Source: Pseudomonas sp. BN102 (GTDB lineage: Bacteria; Pseudomonadota; Gammaproteobacteria; Pseudomonadales; Pseudomonadaceae). Taken from it: 64,000 nt of DNA. The notes beneath the pieces were generated by a model that saw only the letters and a program-made list of their open reading frames with translations, searched no databases and was not told the origin of the DNA. The position numbers were made by a program, and so were the translations under genes. How positions within the stretch are numbered: the first letter of the stretch is position 1; each line of letters starts with the position of its first letter. The stretch lies in assembly GCF_029871245.1 (NCBI RefSeq), contig NZ_SSON01000029.1, positions 1-64,000 of the forward strand, written 5' to 3'. Below, one piece after another: positions 62,174 through 64,000 of this stretch.

Positions 62174-63226
62174 ATGAAGTTGAAAGCATTGCGTCATGGG
62201 GTAGCCGGTTTCGCCCTGAGCTGTTTCGCCGCGACCTTCGCCCAGGCGGAGGAGCCCAAGGAGTTGTTCTTCTACAACTGGACCGACTACTACCCAGTGG
62301 AGCTGTTGGCGAAATTCGAGAAGGAGACCGGCATCAAGGTCACCATGGACGGCTACGACAGCAACGAAACCCTGCTGGCCAAACTGCAGGCCGGTGGCGC
62401 CGCCTACGACGTGATCGTGCCGTCGCACTCGATCATGCGCACCCTGATCGAGCAGGGCTACCTGCAGGAGATCAACGCCTCCAGCCTGCCGAACTTCGCC
62501 CATGTGAAACCGGCCTTCCGCGACCCCGACTTCGACCCCGGCCGCAAATATTCGGCGCCCTACCTCTGGGGCACCACCGGCTTCTCCTATGACAGCGCGC
62601 AGGTCCCGGGCGGCAAGCTGGACGAGTCCTGGAAGGAATTCTTCGAGCCACGCCCCGAACTGCAAGGCAAACTCGCCGCGCTGGACACCCCCAGCAGCCT
62701 GATCAACGCCGCCAGCCATTACCTGGGCGTGAACGAGTGCACCGAAAACCCGCAGGACGCCAAGCGCATCCTCGAATTGCTGCAGAAGCAGAAGCCCTTC
62801 CTGAAGATGTACAGCTCCGACAACACCGTCGACCGCATGGCCTCGGGCGAAGTCGTCATGATGCAGAACTGGAACGGCTCCACCGCCCGCGCCACCCTGC
62901 AGAAGAGCACCATCAAGTACGTCTACCCGCGCGAAGGCGTGGCCATGTTCCAGGACAACTTCGCCGTGCCCAGGAGCGCCCCGCACCCGGGTAACGCGAA
63001 GATCTTCATCGACTGGATGATGAAGCCGGAAAACGCCGCCGCAGTGACCAACGCCATCGCCTACGCCAACGGCATCGAAAGCGACCAGTTGCTCGACAAG
63101 AAATGGCAGGTGATGGACGCCATCAACATGCCCAACGAATACGCCGAGCGCCTGCGCCCCGAGAAGGAGTGCAGTAACCAGGCCCGCGAGCTGCAGGACC
63201 GCATCTGGTCCAAGCTCAAGGGCTGA
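62174..63226 (+). CDS. ABC transporter substrate-binding protein (PotD-like, pocket altered)
   Basis: 350 residues with a signal peptide (cleaved about AQA-EEPKE) and PotD/SpuD-like fold (FYNWTDYYPVELLAKFE, YDVIVPSHS, MQNWNGS). Aligned by eye with E. coli PotD, the acidic pair that binds the polyamine amino group (D168/E171) becomes Thr172/Ser175 and W255 becomes F259, while the pocket Trp of the WNG motif (W233) and the following Asp (D261) are kept. So polyamine binding looks doubtful. GGAGA lies upstream of the ATG. Confidence 0.88.
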   Translation: MKLKALRHGVAGFALSCFAATFAQAEEPKELFFYNWTDYYPVELLAKFEKETGIKVTMDGYDSNETLLAKLQAGGAAYDVIVPSHSIMRTLIEQGYLQEINASSLPNFAHVKPAFRDPDFDPGRKYSAPYLWGTTGFSYDSAQVPGGKLDESWKEFFEPRPELQGKLAALDTPSSLINAASHYLGVNECTENPQDAKRILELLQKQKPFLKMYSSDNTVDRMASGEVVMMQNWNGSTARATLQKSTIKYVYPREGVAMFQDNFAVPRSAPHPGNAKIFIDWMMKPENAAAVTNAIAYANGIESDQLLDKKWQVMDAINMPNEYAERLRPEKECSNQARELQDRIWSKLKG

Positions 63227-63245
63227 GGACGAATACCGTCCCCTT

Positions 63246-63266
63246 GTAGGGGCGAATTCATTCGCC
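63246..63266. repeat. REP-like repeat, GTAGGGGCGAATTCATTCGCC type
   Basis: A 21-bp hairpin-forming REP-like element directly upstream of the REPIN, of a second Pseudomonas REP class. Confidence 0.7.
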
Positions 63267-63288
63267 AAGGGCCGCGCAGCGGTCTCCT

Positions 63289-63347
63289 GTAGGAGCGAGC
63301 TTGCTCGCGAACGGCGCCCGACTCTTCGCGAGCAAGCTCGCTCCTAC
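63289..63347. repeat. REPIN: inverted pair of Pseudomonas REP sequences
   Basis: GTAGGAGCGAGCTTGCTCG begins a 23-bp unit (63289-63311) that recurs as a perfect inverse copy (63325-63347) after a 13-bp spacer. Each unit is itself a partial dyad. This is the commonest Pseudomonas REP family, mobilised by RAYT transposases. It sits between the binding-protein gene and the amidohydrolase gene. Confidence 0.92.
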
Positions 63348-63383
63348 GGGAACTCCACCTTTCGAACTGCTTTCGAGGTCCCC

Positions 63384-64000
63384 ATGACCGACACCTACTG
63401 GCTGCGCAACGTCCGCCCCTTCGGCGGCGCGGCCGAAGACTTTCTCATCCAGCACGGCCGCTTCGCCGAGCGCCGCCCGGCCAGCGCCGCACCGCTCGCC
63501 GCCGGCGAACTGGACGGCGCTGGCCAGCTGATGACCTGCGCCCTGGTGGAAAGCCATATCCACCTGGACAAGACCCTCTGGGGCCAGCCCTGGCGCCCCA
63601 ACAGCGCAGGCCCGACGCTCAAGGACTACATTGCCAACGAGCGCCGCGTGCTGCGCGAGGTCAGCGCGCCCATCGCCGAGCGCGCCGGCGCCTTGCTGGA
63701 AAACTGCATCGCCCGCGGCTCGCTTTCCATGCGCTGCCATGTGGATATCGACCCCGAATTCGGCCTGCGCCACGTGGAGGCCATGCAGGCCCTGCGCGAG
63801 CGCTACCGCGACCTGATCGACCTGGAGCTGGTGGTCTTCCCGCAGACCGGCCTGGTCAGCCGCCCCGGCACCGCCGAGCTGATGCGCGAGGCACTTGGCC
63901 TGGGCGTGGAGAACGTCGGCGGGCTCGACCCCTGTGGCATCGACAACGACCCCATCGCCCAGCTCGACATCGTCTTCAATCTCGCCGCCGAATTCGACCG
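63384..64000 (+). CDS. cytosine deaminase-like amidohydrolase (3' end beyond window)
   Basis: Partial: 205 residues and a broken codon are visible, no stop. Metal-dependent amidohydrolase of the CodA/AtzC type. The ligand motif is ESHIHLDKT (H58/H60), and RCHVDIDPEFGLRH and VVFPQTG match the barrel of cytosine deaminase-like enzymes. The ATG at 63384 follows the REPIN by 36 bp. Together with the hydantoin racemase, it suggests a nitrogen-ring catabolic pathway. Confidence 0.88.
   Translation, partial: MTDTYWLRNVRPFGGAAEDFLIQHGRFAERRPASAAPLAAGELDGAGQLMTCALVESHIHLDKTLWGQPWRPNSAGPTLKDYIANERRVLREVSAPIAERAGALLENCIARGSLSMRCHVDIDPEFGLRHVEAMQALRERYRDLIDLELVVFPQTGLVSRPGTAELMREALGLGVENVGGLDPCGIDNDPIAQLDIVFNLAAEFD

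Overview
The window is a stretch of Pseudomonas chromosome. Every core gene has a clear Pseudomonas counterpart, the DNA is GC-rich, and several markers point to the Pseudomonas aeruginosa lineage or a near neighbour: vfr, the agtSR/agtABCD four-aminobutyrate/five-aminovalerate system, rmcA, murU-amgK, and the order tyrZ-anmK-erpA-argC through to rpsU-dnaG-rpoD. It does not look like P. aeruginosa itself. trpE and trpG are side by side here, whereas in P. aeruginosa a pyocin (tailocin) cluster lies between them, and the right end carries a catabolic/transport block I do not associate with that position. These comparisons are from memory, not from a search.

Layout. 1-221: two tandem sigma70 promoters firing left, almost certainly for an rRNA operon just outside the window. 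222-9387: tyrS (tyrZ type), an M23 peptidase, anmK, erpA, argC, hemJ, a nitronate monooxygenase-like flavoprotein, a zinc-ribbon/DUF805 membrane protein and an SDR. 9467-14576: an AAA+ ATPase divergent from a HIT protein, coq7, speD, osmC and vfr. 14643-20216 (minus strand): trpE-trpG-trpD-trpC, preceded by gph and rpe; a Trp-containing leader-like peptide is encoded at the in-frame end of gph. 20296-20480: a 185-bp element with terminal inverted repeats. 20543-28199 (minus strand): agtABCD and its two-component regulators agtRS. 28334-31823: a DUF3530 protein, djlA, and the cell-wall recycling pair murU-amgK. 31950-39568: lptD-surA-pdxA-ksgA-apaG-apaH-glpE. 39854-44725: prkA-yeaH-spoVR. 44791-49102: a small exported protein, cca, folK, folB, plsY, tsaD. 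49309-53631: the rpsU-dnaG-rpoD macromolecular synthesis operon. 53776-57513: rmcA, a dual GGDEF/EAL sensor. 57529-57605: a CAU tRNA that looks like tRNA-Ile2 rather than tRNA-Met.

57754-64000 is the most accessory-looking part. A hydantoin/Asp-Glu racemase and a GntR/FCD regulator face away from a four-gene PotABCD-like ABC transporter, which is followed by a REPIN and the start of a cytosine deaminase-like amidohydrolase cut by the right edge. Two tandem TTGCATNCAA sites sit in the divergent promoter region. Together these suggest a GntR-controlled uptake and ring-opening pathway for a nitrogen heterocycle or N-carbamoyl compound rather than ordinary polyamine uptake.

Working connections: anmK plus amgK-murU are steps of the anhydro-MurNAc recycling route to UDP-MurNAc. 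lptD and its periplasmic chaperone surA form an outer-membrane assembly pair. trpEGDC is arranged as one transcription unit. AgtS/AgtR are adjacent to their likely target transporter. No CRISPR array, insertion sequence, integrase or prophage gene was seen.
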